Shown here: piece after piece, positions 1-12,545 of the stretch
How the letters are laid out: each line of letters begins with the position of its first letter
How positions within the stretch are numbered: the stretch's first letter is position 1
Assembly (NCBI RefSeq): GCF_016808095.1
Contig: NC_068970.1
Location: forward strand, 12,382,501 to 12,446,500
Direction of reading: 5' to 3'
Origin: Vigna angularis
Taxonomy: Eukaryota; Streptophyta; Magnoliopsida; Fabales; Fabaceae
Length of the DNA: 64,000 nt
Position numbers and translations under genes: made by a program
Notes under the pieces: model-generated
The model's input: only the letters and a program-made list of their open reading frames with translations
The model's database searches: none
Told to the model about the DNA's origin: nothing

Positions 1-150
1 CTTTTTTGTTACAATAATCCTTTCGATTCTATTAGATTATTTTTACTCTGATTAAGATATGTTAAGATTTAAGGTTTAGGATATGTTATTATCTGGTGGT
101 AAGGAGGATTGCTCTTTGTTATATATATATATATATATATATGGGTTTGG

Positions 151-1329
151 TAACGCGCGTACGCCTGTTTTTCAGTTGGTACATTTTAGCAATGTGTACC
201 AGATTTTAGTGGACAAAAATATCCTTATATACTATGGATTCTAAGTTTTAAGGTTAAGGGTATTTTAGTAATTTTCATTCTCAAAACTTAAAAATAAAAT
301 CTAAACCCTTACTCACCTCTCTCATTCCTCTCAATTCTTTCTTTTTCATCTCTCTCACTCTAACCTTTTCTCTGTCATCTCTACTGTAGTTCCAATTGAA
401 AAAATCATAAACATTTGCCTTTGTAAAGAGTTGAGTCATTGACATATTCACTTTCAGGCAAAGGTTTATTCAAGATCTCTTCAATTTCACCATCTTCACT
501 AATCTCTCTAATTTCATCATCTGCATATGTTGAATCATCATCTCTAAAAAAACCCTCCAGGCCAATTACCAATTCTTTTGGATGTCATTATGCTTGTGAA
601 AATTAGATAAAATTATATACGACAAAAATTATAAAATGAAAACTCATTATAAAGTCATTTTTTGTAAGAAATTGTTTAACAATGACTGTTGTGATTTTTT
701 CCAGGCCAATTACCAATTTCTTTCTTTGATGTCATTATGCTTGTGAAAATTAGATAAAATTAGATAAGACAAACATTATAAAATAAAAACTCATTATAAA
801 ATCATTTTTTGTAAGAAATTGTTTAACAACGATTATTTCTGATTTTTTTCGAGGTCAATTACCAATTTCTTTATGCTTGTGAAAATTGGATAAAATTAGA
901 TAAGACAAAAATTATAAGATGAAAACTCATTATAAAATCATTTTTTTGTAAGATTGTTTACGACAAGTGTTTTTTGATTTTTTCAATTGGGGCTACAGTA
1001 GGGATGACAGAGAAAAGATTGGAGTGAGAAAGATGAAAGATAAAGGGTTGAGAGAAATTTTTTATTTTTTCAATTGGAGCTACAGTAGGGATGACAGAGA
1101 AAAGATTGGAGTGAGAAAGATGAAAGAGAAAGGGCTGAGAGGAATGAGAGAGGTGACTAAGGATTTGGGAGTTTCTTTTTTTTTTTTTTTTAGTTTTGAG
1201 AATGAAAATTATTAAAATACCCTTAACCTTAAAACTTAGAATCCATGATATATAAAGATATTTTTGTCTACTAAAACCCGGTACACATTGCTAAAACGTA
1301 CCAACTGAAAAACAGGCGTACACGCGTTA
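151..1329. mobile_element. Micron-like inverted-repeat element, copy 1 (complete)
   Basis: The left end begins taacgcgcgtacgcctg and its reverse complement, slightly changed, closes the element (acaggcgtacacgcgtta). The matching terminal inverted repeats run for about 260 bp on each side (about 151-410 and 1055-1329), with a pyrimidine-rich inner part (ctcacctctctcattcctctc). Outside both ends lie TA microsatellites (121-142 and 1330-1428), as in the rice Micron family of TA-flanked MITEs. Between the arms are three imperfect direct repeats of about 130 bp (590-960) and a piece (420-570) that reads as an acidic peptide on the minus strand. The right arm contains a 90-bp tandem duplication (about 973-1063 and 1065-1150). 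No transposase is visible. A second copy lies at 5834-6775 with its interior in the opposite orientation. Confidence 0.75.
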
Positions 1330-1655
1330 ATATATATATATATATATATATGTAGATATATATATATATATATATGTATATGTATATACATATACATGTA
1401 TATGTATATATATATATATATATATATCGAAATTTGTTTTGATTATCTTGTTGGTAACAAATATAAATTTTTTTTTCACACTTATATATTTTTGTCTACT
1501 AAAACCCGGTACACATTGCTAAAACGTACCAATTAAAAAACAGGCGTACACGCGTTAATTATATATATACATATGTATATACATATACATGTATATGTAT
1601 ATATATATATCGAAATTTGTTTTGATTATCTTGTTGGTAACAAATATAAATTCTT
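1261..1655. repeat. Tandem duplication of element end plus flank
   Basis: The last 70 bp of the inverted-repeat element plus its TA-rich flank and the unique stretch starting cgaaatttgttttgatt are present twice: element end at 1261 and 1489, unique flank at 1428 and 1611. The copies differ mainly in the length of the compound TA/TG/CA microsatellite between them. Confidence 0.8.
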
Positions 1656-1893
1656 TTTTCACACTTATTTTTCTCACAAAAGACTACATATCTTGAATTT
1701 AGTTCATTCTAATGTTTACACTTGGAAGATGCTAAATTAATTATTGGTGGCTAGCATTTTTGTTTTGAAATAAATAATTTCTAAATAATATTTCCAAAAA
1801 TATGACAATAAGTTTGATAAAACAATTTCAAAAATACCTTGAAATGAAACACAATTAATGATAAAATTATATTCATACTATCATGCAAAATTG

Positions 1894-2829
1894 TAGAACT
1901 GTAAAAACGGATAACCCGGCTCGACCTGACCTGACCCACTACAGGTTGGCCACTTAGTGAGTCAACTCAATCCGGCTTATTTATTAGCGAGCCGAAAAAA
2001 TTCGAACCTAACCCGACCCACCACGGGTTGGTGGGTTAAATAGGTTGGCTAATTGGCTCACTTAATTAACTTTTTTTTCACCCTTTTCTTCTCATATTCT
2101 TAGAACATGTTACTTTGATCGATCAAATTGAAACAATAATAATTAGACCAATTGATATAAAAGAAAATGAAACAAAAAAATATATTGTTATATATATTAT
2201 AAGCTATCAAGCATAAAATTTTGCCAATTTAGTTTAATGAGACATACACAACCGTTTGACCAAGAAACTACATATAGCCGTTAAAAAAAAATATATAGCA
2301 CAAGATAAAACTTTCATGCTTGTAGATAGGTCTAAAAACAAGATAAAACAAATTATATATTCCTGAATTATCCAATCTATAATAGTATTCATCTATTAAA
2401 TTGGAGTCCTGAATGGATAAATTCACAGTATTATGCTCTCTTGAAGCATCTTCTTCTTTATCTCCATCTATAATATTATCTAATCTATAATCTTAACGTT
2501 TTATCTGCAGAGCAGAACTTTTGGAAAGACATCATCGCAAAAGACTCTATTGCTAAGTAAAGGTTGTGCATTTTGAATAATTAATTTAATTAGTTTGATT
2601 TCAATAAAAAAAAGATTTGAATAATTAATTTAATTTAATTAAAAAAAAATAGGTGGGTTGATGAGCCAACCCAACCCAACACTGTGTTCAACCCGTGTGA
2701 GCCGAATTCTTAGTAAATCGGATCAAAATTGACTCGCATAAAAAATTTTGTGTTATTTTTCAACCCAATCCGGCTCAAACCTATTGTGAGTTGGGTTAAC
2801 TTACGGTTTCAACCCATTTTGACGACAGC
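1894..2829. mobile_element. hAT-like non-autonomous element (old copy)
   Basis: The ends (tagaactgtaaaaacgg on the left, cccattttgacgacagc on the right) are degenerate inverted versions of each other. The flanking inner segments are rich in words such as ggttggtgggtt and caacccaa on both sides. A better preserved relative lies at 53656-54305 with ends tagagctatcaaaacggg and cccattttgacagctcta. There is no coding potential. The hAT assignment rests on the style of the ends; no clear 8-bp target duplication was found. Confidence 0.5.
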
Positions 2830-4177
2830 ACAAAATTGACTAAAACCTTTTGGGATAAGATGTTCAATTTCATTAACCTTTCTTCTTTTACTTCTTTTTG
2901 ATGGGTGATGTCCCCTAAGAGCCTATGAAAAGGAAAACATATTTCTCATGGTAATCTGAGGGTGTTTGACGATAAAATATCCATTCACATTCATTCTTAA
3001 AGATAAAAAAAATAAACTAAGCTTAATGAGAAGTTTATTCAATATATTTTCTTTAGTTATGATCATAATGATTTTAGGAAAGTATAAACAATGTATCTTC
3101 CTACCGAATCAGAAGAGAAATTAAAGACAAGAAGATAAATCAAACTTGTTAAGAACTGTGTTTTTAACTTCTTGCATATTCATAATTAGTCTTAGTCATA
3201 CAGTCAATTAACTTATTTTTCAATTTATCTATGCTTAACCATTATTTTAACATTTTTTTTATAGATTTGGATTCATAATAAAAATCGATACATTATTTGC
3301 TAACTTTGTTCTAATGAGATTTAAATTTTTATTTGTTTACTGGATAAATGTACGTTCTTATGTAAGAATTTGAATCCAGATATATTTTCTGTATTATTAG
3401 ATTTAGAACATCACTTTTCTAACTTCTGTTACATTAATTAACTAAATATTTATCCACATTGTGCACTAAACCAAATTATAGCAATAAACCAAATTTCATT
3501 TAACCAGCACATTATTACAAGTTAAATTGCTGAGTAATAATACAAATGTCACTCATTCTTACCAAACATCCTAATAACACCCCTTATACGATTTTATATA
3601 TTATTTTTTCTGCTATTTTTCTTATTTTAATAATTTATTTATCATATATAGTTTGGACTATAGGATGTCCATTCCTAAATACTATATAAAAATATAAAAT
3701 ACTATAATACTCTTTATCTAATAAACGTTAAGGCGAACATTTAAATTGCTCATTTAACAAAATGTATCGCTCCAACCACAGTTGATGTATTATTAAATCA
3801 TGGTTAGGGTAGACAACTCAGAAGATTTCCGTTCAGTTTTCATTTTTTAGCTCATACACAAATATTAATCAATAAAAAATGATATCTTTTATATAATTCA
3901 CATAATTTTTTACCATTTTTTTCTTAAAAACATAAAAAATAATTATAATAAATAAACTATTGTTTTCCATAAACTGTCAGCTATATAAAGTTTAGACACG
4001 AACCATAATTAGCATAATTAACAAGCATGGAAACTGATACAGAAACATATATGTACATGATCATACTTAACTACAAACTAGGAAGAATAAACGAATACAT
4101 GAAGGATGAAATTGAAAAGACAGAAAACATTAAAGTGAAAGAAAGAGAAAGAAAAAAAGAATGTAGAAATGGTGAAA
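2830..4177. other. AT-rich intergenic, no gene seen
   Basis: Low-complexity AT-rich sequence with no coding stretch, RNA gene or intact repeat recognised. The short open frame at 4027-4215 starts in the 3' flank of the minus-strand gene below and has no recognisable product. Confidence 0.5.
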
Positions 4178-4420
4178 TTAATGTTTGTTGGTGGCTTTGG
4201 AATACTTGGTCTTGATCCAGTGAAGGCCAACGGAAGTACCATCCTTCAACTTCTTCACACCGGTGGAGGCGACTGCTTTGGTCTTGCCAAAACCCTCTCC
4301 GACCTTTTGCTTGTACTTGGTTGTCTTGTCGTTGCTGTTTTTATTGCTGGAACCAACCGTCACAGGATCAGGTCCATCGTCCCATTGATCAGCCCAGGAA
4401 TTGTAGTTGTTTCCATCCAT
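4178..4420 (-). CDS. Small conserved plant protein, 80 aa
   Basis: Intronless gene for an 80-residue hydrophilic protein. It starts MDGNNYNSWADQWD, has an acidic/Trp N-terminus (residues 1-20), a Ser/Asn/Lys linker, and a Lys- and Gly-rich C-terminal half (about 35-80) with the words KYKQKVGEGFGKTK, KAVASTGVKK and GLHWIKTKY. I recognise this arrangement from small uncharacterised proteins in many dicots; I know of no established function. The start is the first ATG after a TATA box at 4469-4476 on the same strand, about 50 bp upstream, giving a very short leader. The opposite strand holds a longer open frame (4169-4477), but its product has no recognisable features. There is no signal peptide or membrane segment, so cytosol or nucleus is likely. 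Confidence 0.75.
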   Translation of the reverse strand: MDGNNYNSWADQWDDGPDPVTVGSSNKNSNDKTTKYKQKVGEGFGKTKAVASTGVKKLKDGTSVGLHWIKTKYSKATNKH

Positions 4421-5833
4421 TTCTCAACTTTTATGAATTGCTTTACGATGATTCAACTGATTCAAGGGTTTTTATAAGAAGCTTTTGCTGGTAGTTTATC
4501 AGAAATCAACTACACCCAACGGTCAAAGGTTAGAAATTTTATTAATTTTGTCATGTGTGACCGCTTTTGATTATTGCATTAATTACATTATTATACAGAA
4601 GCTATTTGTTCATGATTCATCAGCAGTATAATGGAGAAATTTGAAGCGGTCAGGTTCAAGATTGACGTCTGCATTGAACCTTCTCTTTGAGAAGTTTATT
4701 TGACCAGTTTAATAAAAAAAATTCTGCAAGTTTTGGATCAATCCATCCACGGTTGTGCTTACGTTTTGAATTCTTTGTTTTTTTATTCATGTGCAGAAGC
4801 TTCGACGACAAAGGGATTAGTTCAGAATATATTTGTTGACCTGAGTTTGGTGATAGCGAAATATCTTATGATGATATAAGAATTTTTTTACATAACTTAG
4901 AAAATAATCCCTGATTGCATTCAAGTCAAATCATTGACAAAAGAGAATGCTTGAATTCGTAATATCCAAACTAAAAATAACAGAAAGTCATAAAATCACT
5001 CCCGTCACAATTAAAAACTATTAAATATACATAAACATCTTCTAGATTAAAATCCTAATAAATTTATATAATGACAAATAATGGATAAATTTTGAGATGT
5101 TAAAATAATTGAGATGTTGATGTTTAAGATAAGTCTTATTTTTAAAATCCTAATCACTTTGTAATAATTCTTGGATGATTAAATCAAATGCTCTAATGAT
5201 ATTTAATAAAAAAAATTAATTTATAATATTTGAATAATATACATAACAGGTATTCCGAATCATCAAAATTTAAAAATTAATCTCTCTATATATTATCAAT
5301 ACTTATTTTGGCTTTATTTTTAATTACTTATTTTATTTTGTAATATTATTATTAATTTTAAGCTTTATTTTTAAATTATACATTTTAAAATATTGTCGTA
5401 AAAATAATAGTTAAAAAATGTAAAGTAAAAGAGACTTAAGTCTTATAGACACTTAAAATTCTACTTCATAACAGCAGTTATATCGAATTAAATGCTCTGA
5501 ATTTTATTAATAAAAAATCAATTAATTGTAATTAATGATAAAAAATCATTTTTTTTCTAGTTAAAAATATAAAATTATTATTATTTTAATTATGAAATTA
5601 AATATAAATATATTTTATAATTTTAATATAAATATTTTTTATTTATTTGTAAGTAATTTTATAATTAAAATTTGGTTAAGTTAAAAGATATGGTCAAATC
5701 GGAAAAGGAGGAATTTTAAGCATAGATTTTTATAATTATAGATAGGTTTTTTCATAACTTTCATATAAGGTTTTTTTATGCTGATCATAAGTTTTTTAAA
5801 ATTTATATATATATATATATATATTGTGTTTGC
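4421..5833. other. Intergenic, AT-rich
   Basis: Contains the promoter of the minus-strand 80-aa gene at its left end. The rest is very AT-rich with no coding signal, and ends in a TA microsatellite (about 5803-5823) next to the second inverted-repeat element. Confidence 0.5.
4469..4476 (-). promoter_or_regulatory. TATA box of the 80-aa gene
   Basis: On the minus strand the sequence reads cttataaaaaccc, a canonical plant TATA box, 49-56 bases before the ATG at 4420. Confidence 0.5.
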
Positions 5834-6775
5834 TAACGCGCGTACCTGTTTTTTTAGTTTGGTACATTTTAGCAAAGTGTACCGGATTTTAGTAGACAAA
5901 AATATCCTTATATACCATGGATTTTAAGTTTTAAGGTTAAGGGTATTTTAATAACTTTCATTCTCAAAACTAAAAAAAAGAAAAAAACCCCAAACCCTTA
6001 CTCACCTCTCTCATTCCTCTCAACCATTTCTCTTTTATCTTTCTCACTTCAATCTTTTCTTTGTAATCCCTACTGTATCCTCAATTGAAAGGATCAGAAA
6101 CACTTGCCGTTAAACAATCTTACAAAAAAATGATTTTATAATGAGTTTTCATCTTATAATTTTTGTCTTATCTAATTTTATCCAATTTTCACAAGCATAA
6201 AGGAATTGGTAATTGACCTGGAAAAAATCAGAAATACTTGTTGTTAAACAATTTCTTACAAAAAATGATTTTATAATGAGTTTTTATTTTATAATTTTTG
6301 TCTTATCTAATTTTCACAAGCATAATGACATCAAAGGAACTGGTAATTGGCCTGGAAAAAATCAGAAACACTCGTTGTTAAACAATTTCTTACAAAAAAT
6401 TACTTTATAATGAGTTTTCATTTTATAATTTTTGTCGTATATAATTTTATCTAATTTTCACAAGCATAATGACATCCGAAAGAATTGGTAATTGGCCTGG
6501 AGGGTTTTTTTAGAGGTGATGATTCAACATATGCAGATGATGAAATTACAGAGATTACTGAAGATGGTGAAATTGAAGAGATCTTGAATGAACCTTTGAC
6601 TGAAGGTGAATATGTCAATGACTCAGTAGAGATGACAGAGAAGAAAATGTTGGAGTGAGAGAGATGAAAGAGAAAGATTGAGAGGAATGAGAGAGGTGAG
6701 TAAGGGTTTCGGGGGTTTCTTTTTTTCTTTTTTAAGTTTTAAGAATGAAAATTATTAAAATACCGTCAACCTTAA
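5834..6775. mobile_element. Micron-like inverted-repeat element, copy 2 (3' truncated)
   Basis: Same family as 151-1329. The left arm (taacgcgcgtacctg onward) follows a TA repeat, but the interior is the reverse complement of copy 1, including the roughly 130-bp repeats (about 6120-6480) and the acidic coding-like segment (about 6500-6640, here on the plus strand). The right arm stops at about 6775 inside the inverted repeat, where unrelated sequence begins, so the outer 100 bp and the right TA flank are missing. Confidence 0.7.
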
Positions 6776-8270
6776 CATTGGCTCCTCGCCCTCCAAATAT
6801 ACCTTTATAATTATATTTTCATCTACTCATACCGATAAGGTGATCATTACAAAAGAAATAAACAATCACAAACAAGACAAACAAACACAAATGAGTAGGC
6901 TAATTTACAAAAGAAATATCATATATTAATTAAACATGTTATATCACAATAAAATACAATCCAAACAATCATATAGATATAAATTATATAACGAAAGACT
7001 CTTATACACTCAATTATCCGAATACATGCATTTAATGTTGGAATTACTCGAGACATGCACTTATGGTGATCTCTATTGCTCTGCAGAATCATTGCTAATG
7101 AATTTCACTCTACGATTCACAAGATTAATCTCCTTCGCGTTTTAGGCCACTATCTTATCTTCAAACCAAGAGCTCCTACTACTTTCACCACATAACCAAT
7201 TTTATTTTATATGAATGTGAATGCTTATTAGAGTCTCATGATACATCCTTGTTTGAATCCATACATCAATGCATGTACTAAAGAAGTCACGCATTCATTA
7301 AGATTCCTTCTTTGGATATGTCTTACAACACATCTATTCATACCCTTTTAAAGTGTAATAATATCAAAACTACCACGAACAACATAATAACAGAATTACA
7401 TAACCACAAAATATGAACAACAATAAAACATAGCATAAAGTGAAAATCAGTGCTCAATGTTGAAGCTCACATGGGCTCACTGTCAAGGAAGCGCCTAGAG
7501 ATACAGCTTGGCCCTCAACCCTAACAACCCTTAAAGCTCTCTAACTTGAGAGCGCTCAAGGGTGAATACCAATGCTCAACATTAGGGCCACTAGAGCTCT
7601 CTAAGTCAAGTGCACTCAATGACAAAAACTACCGCCCAACAAAGTTGTAAATTAACAAAATTTAGGTTACTAAATTGACCAATTGCTCAACCTAGAATTC
7701 TTCCATTTCACAAAAAATCGGAACCACCCAACAAATCAAACAACACAATTTAGCATAATTTAATTACCTATTATATAACATATTCAACAAATAAAGTGGA
7801 GTACCATTCCAATCAAAGCCAAATTTCCTAGTCCAAGTTCACAACATATGACATCACAATCAACTTTTTCAATAACAACATAACATATAAAATGTGAGAA
7901 TTAGCTTCCCTCACCTATGACCCAACTTGAACAACTCTAAAAACACCAAAATGCCTCTAACCCACATGATATTCTATCCATATGTAGAAACATCACAACA
8001 ACAATCAAAACATAATTTTATGATAACTGATAAGTAGAGACTTATATTGATGACTTAAATGACACATGCAACCAAAAGAAGAACTGCATGCAAATATAAA
8101 ACATATTGGATCGAGAGAAAAGAGGCAAAAAACTAACTTACACAAACGAAAAAATTGATCGATTTAACTTGAAGAACTCACCACGAGAATCACTCAAATG
8201 ATCTCAGATCTTCAAATAGATGAATAGAAAAGAGAACTCTTATAAATAAGTTTTGTAATTTTAAAATAAT
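6776..8270 (-). repeat. Probable decayed LTR fragment
   Basis: Moderately complex non-coding sequence without open frames. Read on the minus strand it ends in a segment containing ggtgagggaagctaattc, a style I associate with the long LTRs of legume Gypsy (Tat/Ogre-type) elements. Three short near-repeats of the word gctcaa with gcgctc/agctctcta occur at 7450-7640. It abuts the truncated end of the inverted-repeat element at 6775, which may mark the insertion or deletion point. No terminal repeat or target duplication was found. Confidence 0.3.
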
Positions 8271-10797
8271 GGATCATATAAAAGTTGTTTTAAAATAATA
8301 AAACTTGATTATAAAAAAACTATTTGTATTAATATTTTCAATATTAAAATAATTGAGTTTCATTATTTTCAAACCACGACTTTAAAATATTATTTTTTTT
8401 GTTAAAAATATCTTTATATTTCCTATCATGTTATTGATGATATTTTCTCTTTTTTTTTCCTTTTCTTTAAAAAGTTTATACATAAATATGTAAAGTAAAG
8501 AAGTATCACTACTTATTTTCATTAACTAAATGAGACTTTTTCCATAAATACTTTTTAAAATATTTTAAAATTAAAGCAATAATATATGCATCAGTGAAAA
8601 ATTAAGAAAAAAATAATATAAAATAAAGTCATAGGTTTTCTTAAATAATGTGTTTAATTTTTATTATAAGAAATATTCTTGAATATTTATTTATTTACTC
8701 TAACAAATTTTATAAAAATATTTTTTAATGTTTAATTTGTGATTTCTTTTTAGTTTTTTACCGTTCAATATTTTTATTAGCGCACACATAACCAGACAAA
8801 TTTCTAAACTTTTAATATTTATTTTTTACTTGAATAAGTTTTGATAATAAATAATAAATATGTAAATTTTTCTATTAAAATTTGATAAAGAAATGAAATT
8901 TAATTAGTTATCAATGCTGTAATTATTTTCATAGAAGAAAAACAAGTTAGTGCATGGTGAAATAAATCATCACATTCAAATTGAAAACTATCTTTGAGTT
9001 TACATAATATATTAGCCGATATTACAAAAAAAATTTTGACCACGCATACATGATTTTTATCCGACAATTATATAGTGGTGAATAAAAACACGCTAGTTAT
9101 TTGAATAAAAGCTAATCAATCTAATGCAATACATGTGAATTCACCTAATTCAATTCATGTGAATTCACATAAGTTAAGGGCATGAAAGACATACTTAAAT
9201 TATTATTAAATATATTTAAAATAGAATAAAATTTATTTTCAATAAAAGTTTTCAAAGTATTTTTCAATGTCCATTTTAATTTTTTTTGCTACGTTTTACC
9301 TTAACAACTATATGAATTTATAAGTAGATATTTTTACTATAAATATACTTTATCTTATATATACTAAATAAAAAATTAAACTATTTTATATTTGAAATTT
9401 AATTTTCGTGTTCACACACATGTGATCATTGTCTACCACATGAAGAATAAAATCAAATATAACACACCGACACATATCTCTTGCCATCTCCTCTCAAATT
9501 CATTATGCAGTGCTCTAATTGGGACAAATCAATTGAGTTCATATATATCCTCATTTGAATTTCCCATGTGTTTAAAAATGGAAGAAGAGAGATATTTTTT
9601 ATATAAATATTTTTCTTAAGGATAAATGAGTGATGAAATTCAAGAGTTTTGTAGAAGTTTGAAGAAATATTGAAGGTGTGAGAAGAAAAGTGGAGCTTCA
9701 GTTATAAATGGTGGGACAGAGAAAATTAATGAAGGCGTTGCATCTATCAAATGAAGGACCCAAATCAATGTAAGATCTGTTCCAATGGGAGCAAAGGGCG
9801 TGGAAAACGGAAACTCCAAGAAAATGAGTGTTCCACTGCTTATGACTTATGAAGAAACTCACCGTAAACTGCAAACCCTATGGGCTAACAAAATTCAATG
9901 ATGGGTTCACAAAAACAATTCCCAACTTAATAGGGTTCATCATTCCCATCAAAGGCAGCTTGAGTATTATTTAAAAAGAAAAAAACTGTTTTGGAATGTA
10001 AGATGGATATTAACTCTATAAAGTCACGTGAAGGGTCTAAAAGATATTTTGAAGTACAAGTTAATTATCTCATTATTATTCAAAAAGATATTTAAAAAAG
10101 AAACTTCAATATCAACATCAGTTCAACTTTCATTAATAATACTAATAAATACAAATCTCCTATTTTCTTACTTTAAATCTGTATTTAAAATCACACTTTA
10201 CATTTGTAAATTAGTTATCATTAAAGTTAATTTCTAACTTATCACTAATCGATTTATTTCCGTAACCATCAAGTTTTGAGGTTGACTCGGATATATGACT
10301 AAAAAGACGATGATCATACTGTACAAAAAAAGATAAAAATCATGAGTGTATTTTCATTTTTGTTGATCTGCATCACTACCGTAAAGAAAGATGCTTACTG
10401 TTATTACAGTATGGTAAGAGCCGAGAAACGTGCGTGTGTGTCTATATATATATATATATATAAGAAAATTGACAAGGATTGAGTGAGACATAGATGAAGA
10501 CAAGTAGACAAGAAGGGCATGCATGGATACATATGGGACCAAGGGCTAGTTAGTTAAAGCCAAATGGGTTGAGTTGACCTGCCGTGTTAGGTTTCTAATT
10601 AGCAATGTATATATTATTTATCTGAAGAAGAAAAATCTTATCGGAATAAAATAGAATCTTTAAGGACACTAATTTTGTCTTATAAATATTTAACTAAACT
10701 GTGCGTTTATACTTTAAACTTAAAATCTCTAAATGAAGCTAAAATAGATCCTTTTACACTAACAGTATATATCACGGTTTGTTTATGTGAAACAGGT
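8271..10797. other. AT-rich intergenic, nothing recognised
   Basis: No coding stretch with a recognisable product. Holds a short TA repeat (10442-10461). Open frames near 9392, 10028 and 10354 are short and of unbiased composition. Confidence 0.5.
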
Positions 10798-11030
10798 TGG
10801 AAGTATGACATCGACTAAATTAATGTTAAATTATAATATATAATTGTGTGCAAATTTCATCTTACGATTTTATGAAGTTGATTCAGATTTAAAAACTACT
10901 TTTAATATAATATCAGAACTATACTTAGAGTCAATCCTAATAAGATTTTTGTGGACATTTATCTCAGTTTATGATATATAAGTGAGATACAAACCTCATC
11001 TTACAAATCAGTCATCTGGGATGACTTTGT
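10798..11030 (+). mobile_element. TRIM-like retroelement fragment
   Basis: Starts tggaagtatgacatcgacta, as do the three LTR-like units at 18372, 18640 and 18851. Runs for about 110 bp to a primer-binding-site-like word (taatatcagaact, 10908-10920; the initiator-Met-tRNA site is tggtatcagagc). A second partial LTR-like stretch (gtgagatacaaacctcatcttacaaatcag) lies at about 10982-11012. The element is internally deleted and diverged. Confidence 0.5.
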
Positions 11031-12491
11031 AGTTGAAACTAATTAAATAGAGAAAAATATTTATGAAAAATTATATAGGTGGACATTTAAACATTATGTA
11101 GGGGACCTGCACCTTGAGTAAAATAAGTTGTGTAATACTGGAAGAGACACAAGGACAAGCACACTATTGGTCCAGCCATCACACACCAGATGTCTATGCT
11201 GTTCTTTCCCCCATCTTTTCCGCGATCAGTCTGCTTTATTTCTAACTTACTCCATCTGTTTCTTCGTTGGCATCGTCTTCTAAATGCCTACTTTCATAGC
11301 TTTTTCTATTGTTTATGTTTATCTGGGTCTCCATGGTTGTTGGCCAAGCTATAATTCTAAGACATATTCAACAGTCTCTGTCTATATGACCGACAGTTTT
11401 ATTTAATGTCCCTGTTATACGTATCTTTCCTTCGTGTAGACTAATTGATGCTGTTGAAACTGCATCATTTGCAGAGCCGCCAGAAAAGATGATAGTAACA
11501 ACCACCATGATTCATGCTGGTGCAATTGTTATCAACCCACATAGCCATTGACACATCCATCTTCACCGATTATTTTATGCTCTTTGTTGCCAACTACCGG
11601 TGGATCTGATTTAGAAATCACATACTTGGAAAACAACACAACCTCATGCAGCACGACCTTGTGTTGGAGAACTTTTACAAAGCTTAGCAACAAGGTTAAG
11701 ATAATTGAATTTTTTTTATTAACTTAAAAGGTTGTTATAAAATTGTAGCAAATTCTAACGTATTTTTTATTTTTTTATCATCGAAGTTTGTAATATCTTG
11801 TACGAATTTTTTATTCCGACGGGTGATTCCTTTATTATGGATGAACAAAAAGTCTATCGAGGTTGACCCCAACTTTTAATGACGAAAGCTATGCCTTAAC
11901 AATATGAAGCCCGTTAATAATTTGAATTTGAAATTACGGCTTAAACCAACTGATTAAACTGGAACAATTTCGTCAAGTGTGGGTAGGGTATCTATTATAC
12001 GCATTTATACAGAAAATCCAATTAGATATTCTGGTTTTGGGTTATCTTCGGTCATGAAACACGTGCACATAATCCAAATGTAAATCATTGTACTTGTATT
12101 GTAACCCTAATCACAAAATCTAAAAAGTAAATGATGACCATCGGATACAATTTCTCTTCATGATCACGTTATCGGTGGAAATCATTGTCTTGGTTTCCAT
12201 TTCTTCAACTGAACAGTGTGGATTAAAAAGGAAAAATTGACAGAAACAGACAGAAAGTCTTACTCTTACAGTTCTTGAAAAGGAGGAAAAAAATTTGGTA
12301 AATTAATTATGATTGCCTTTACAGAAAGCAAAACATAAGAAGTAGGTAATTATAGATAGATATTTGAACAGAAATCTAAGGAGTAACTGGGCTATGTAAG
12401 CATGTATATCTGTATATGTAGCTCCATGCATGTCCCACTAAGGTATATGATGTTGGAAGCTGTATAAGTACCAAATAATTTCTGTTCAGCA
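11031..12491. other. Upstream region of the WD40 gene
   Basis: No gene recognised. The segment 11100-11700 has a less skewed composition than its surroundings and could contain an untranslated or decayed locus, but no open frame supports it. The part close to 12500 is the promoter region of the WD40 gene. Confidence 0.4.
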
Positions 12492-12502
12492 TTTATATAA
12501 AG
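12492..12502 (+). promoter_or_regulatory. TATA box of the WD40 gene
   Basis: Sequence tttatataaag, 44-54 bases before the ATG at 12546, followed by a pyrimidine-rich leader (ccctctttcctttaaacc). Confidence 0.6.
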
Positions 12503-12545
12503 TCAAAAACCCTCTTTCCTTTAAACCAGATCGCTTTTTCTCACC

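Noticed and set aside
967..1215. 82-codon frame with a repeated peptide
   Set aside because: The repetition is the 90-bp tandem duplication inside the transposon arm; the frame ends in a poly-Phe run from poly-T.
4169..4477. Plus-strand 102-codon frame with hydrophobic stretches
   Set aside because: It is the antisense of the conserved 80-aa protein; no homology-like motif and no promoter evidence.
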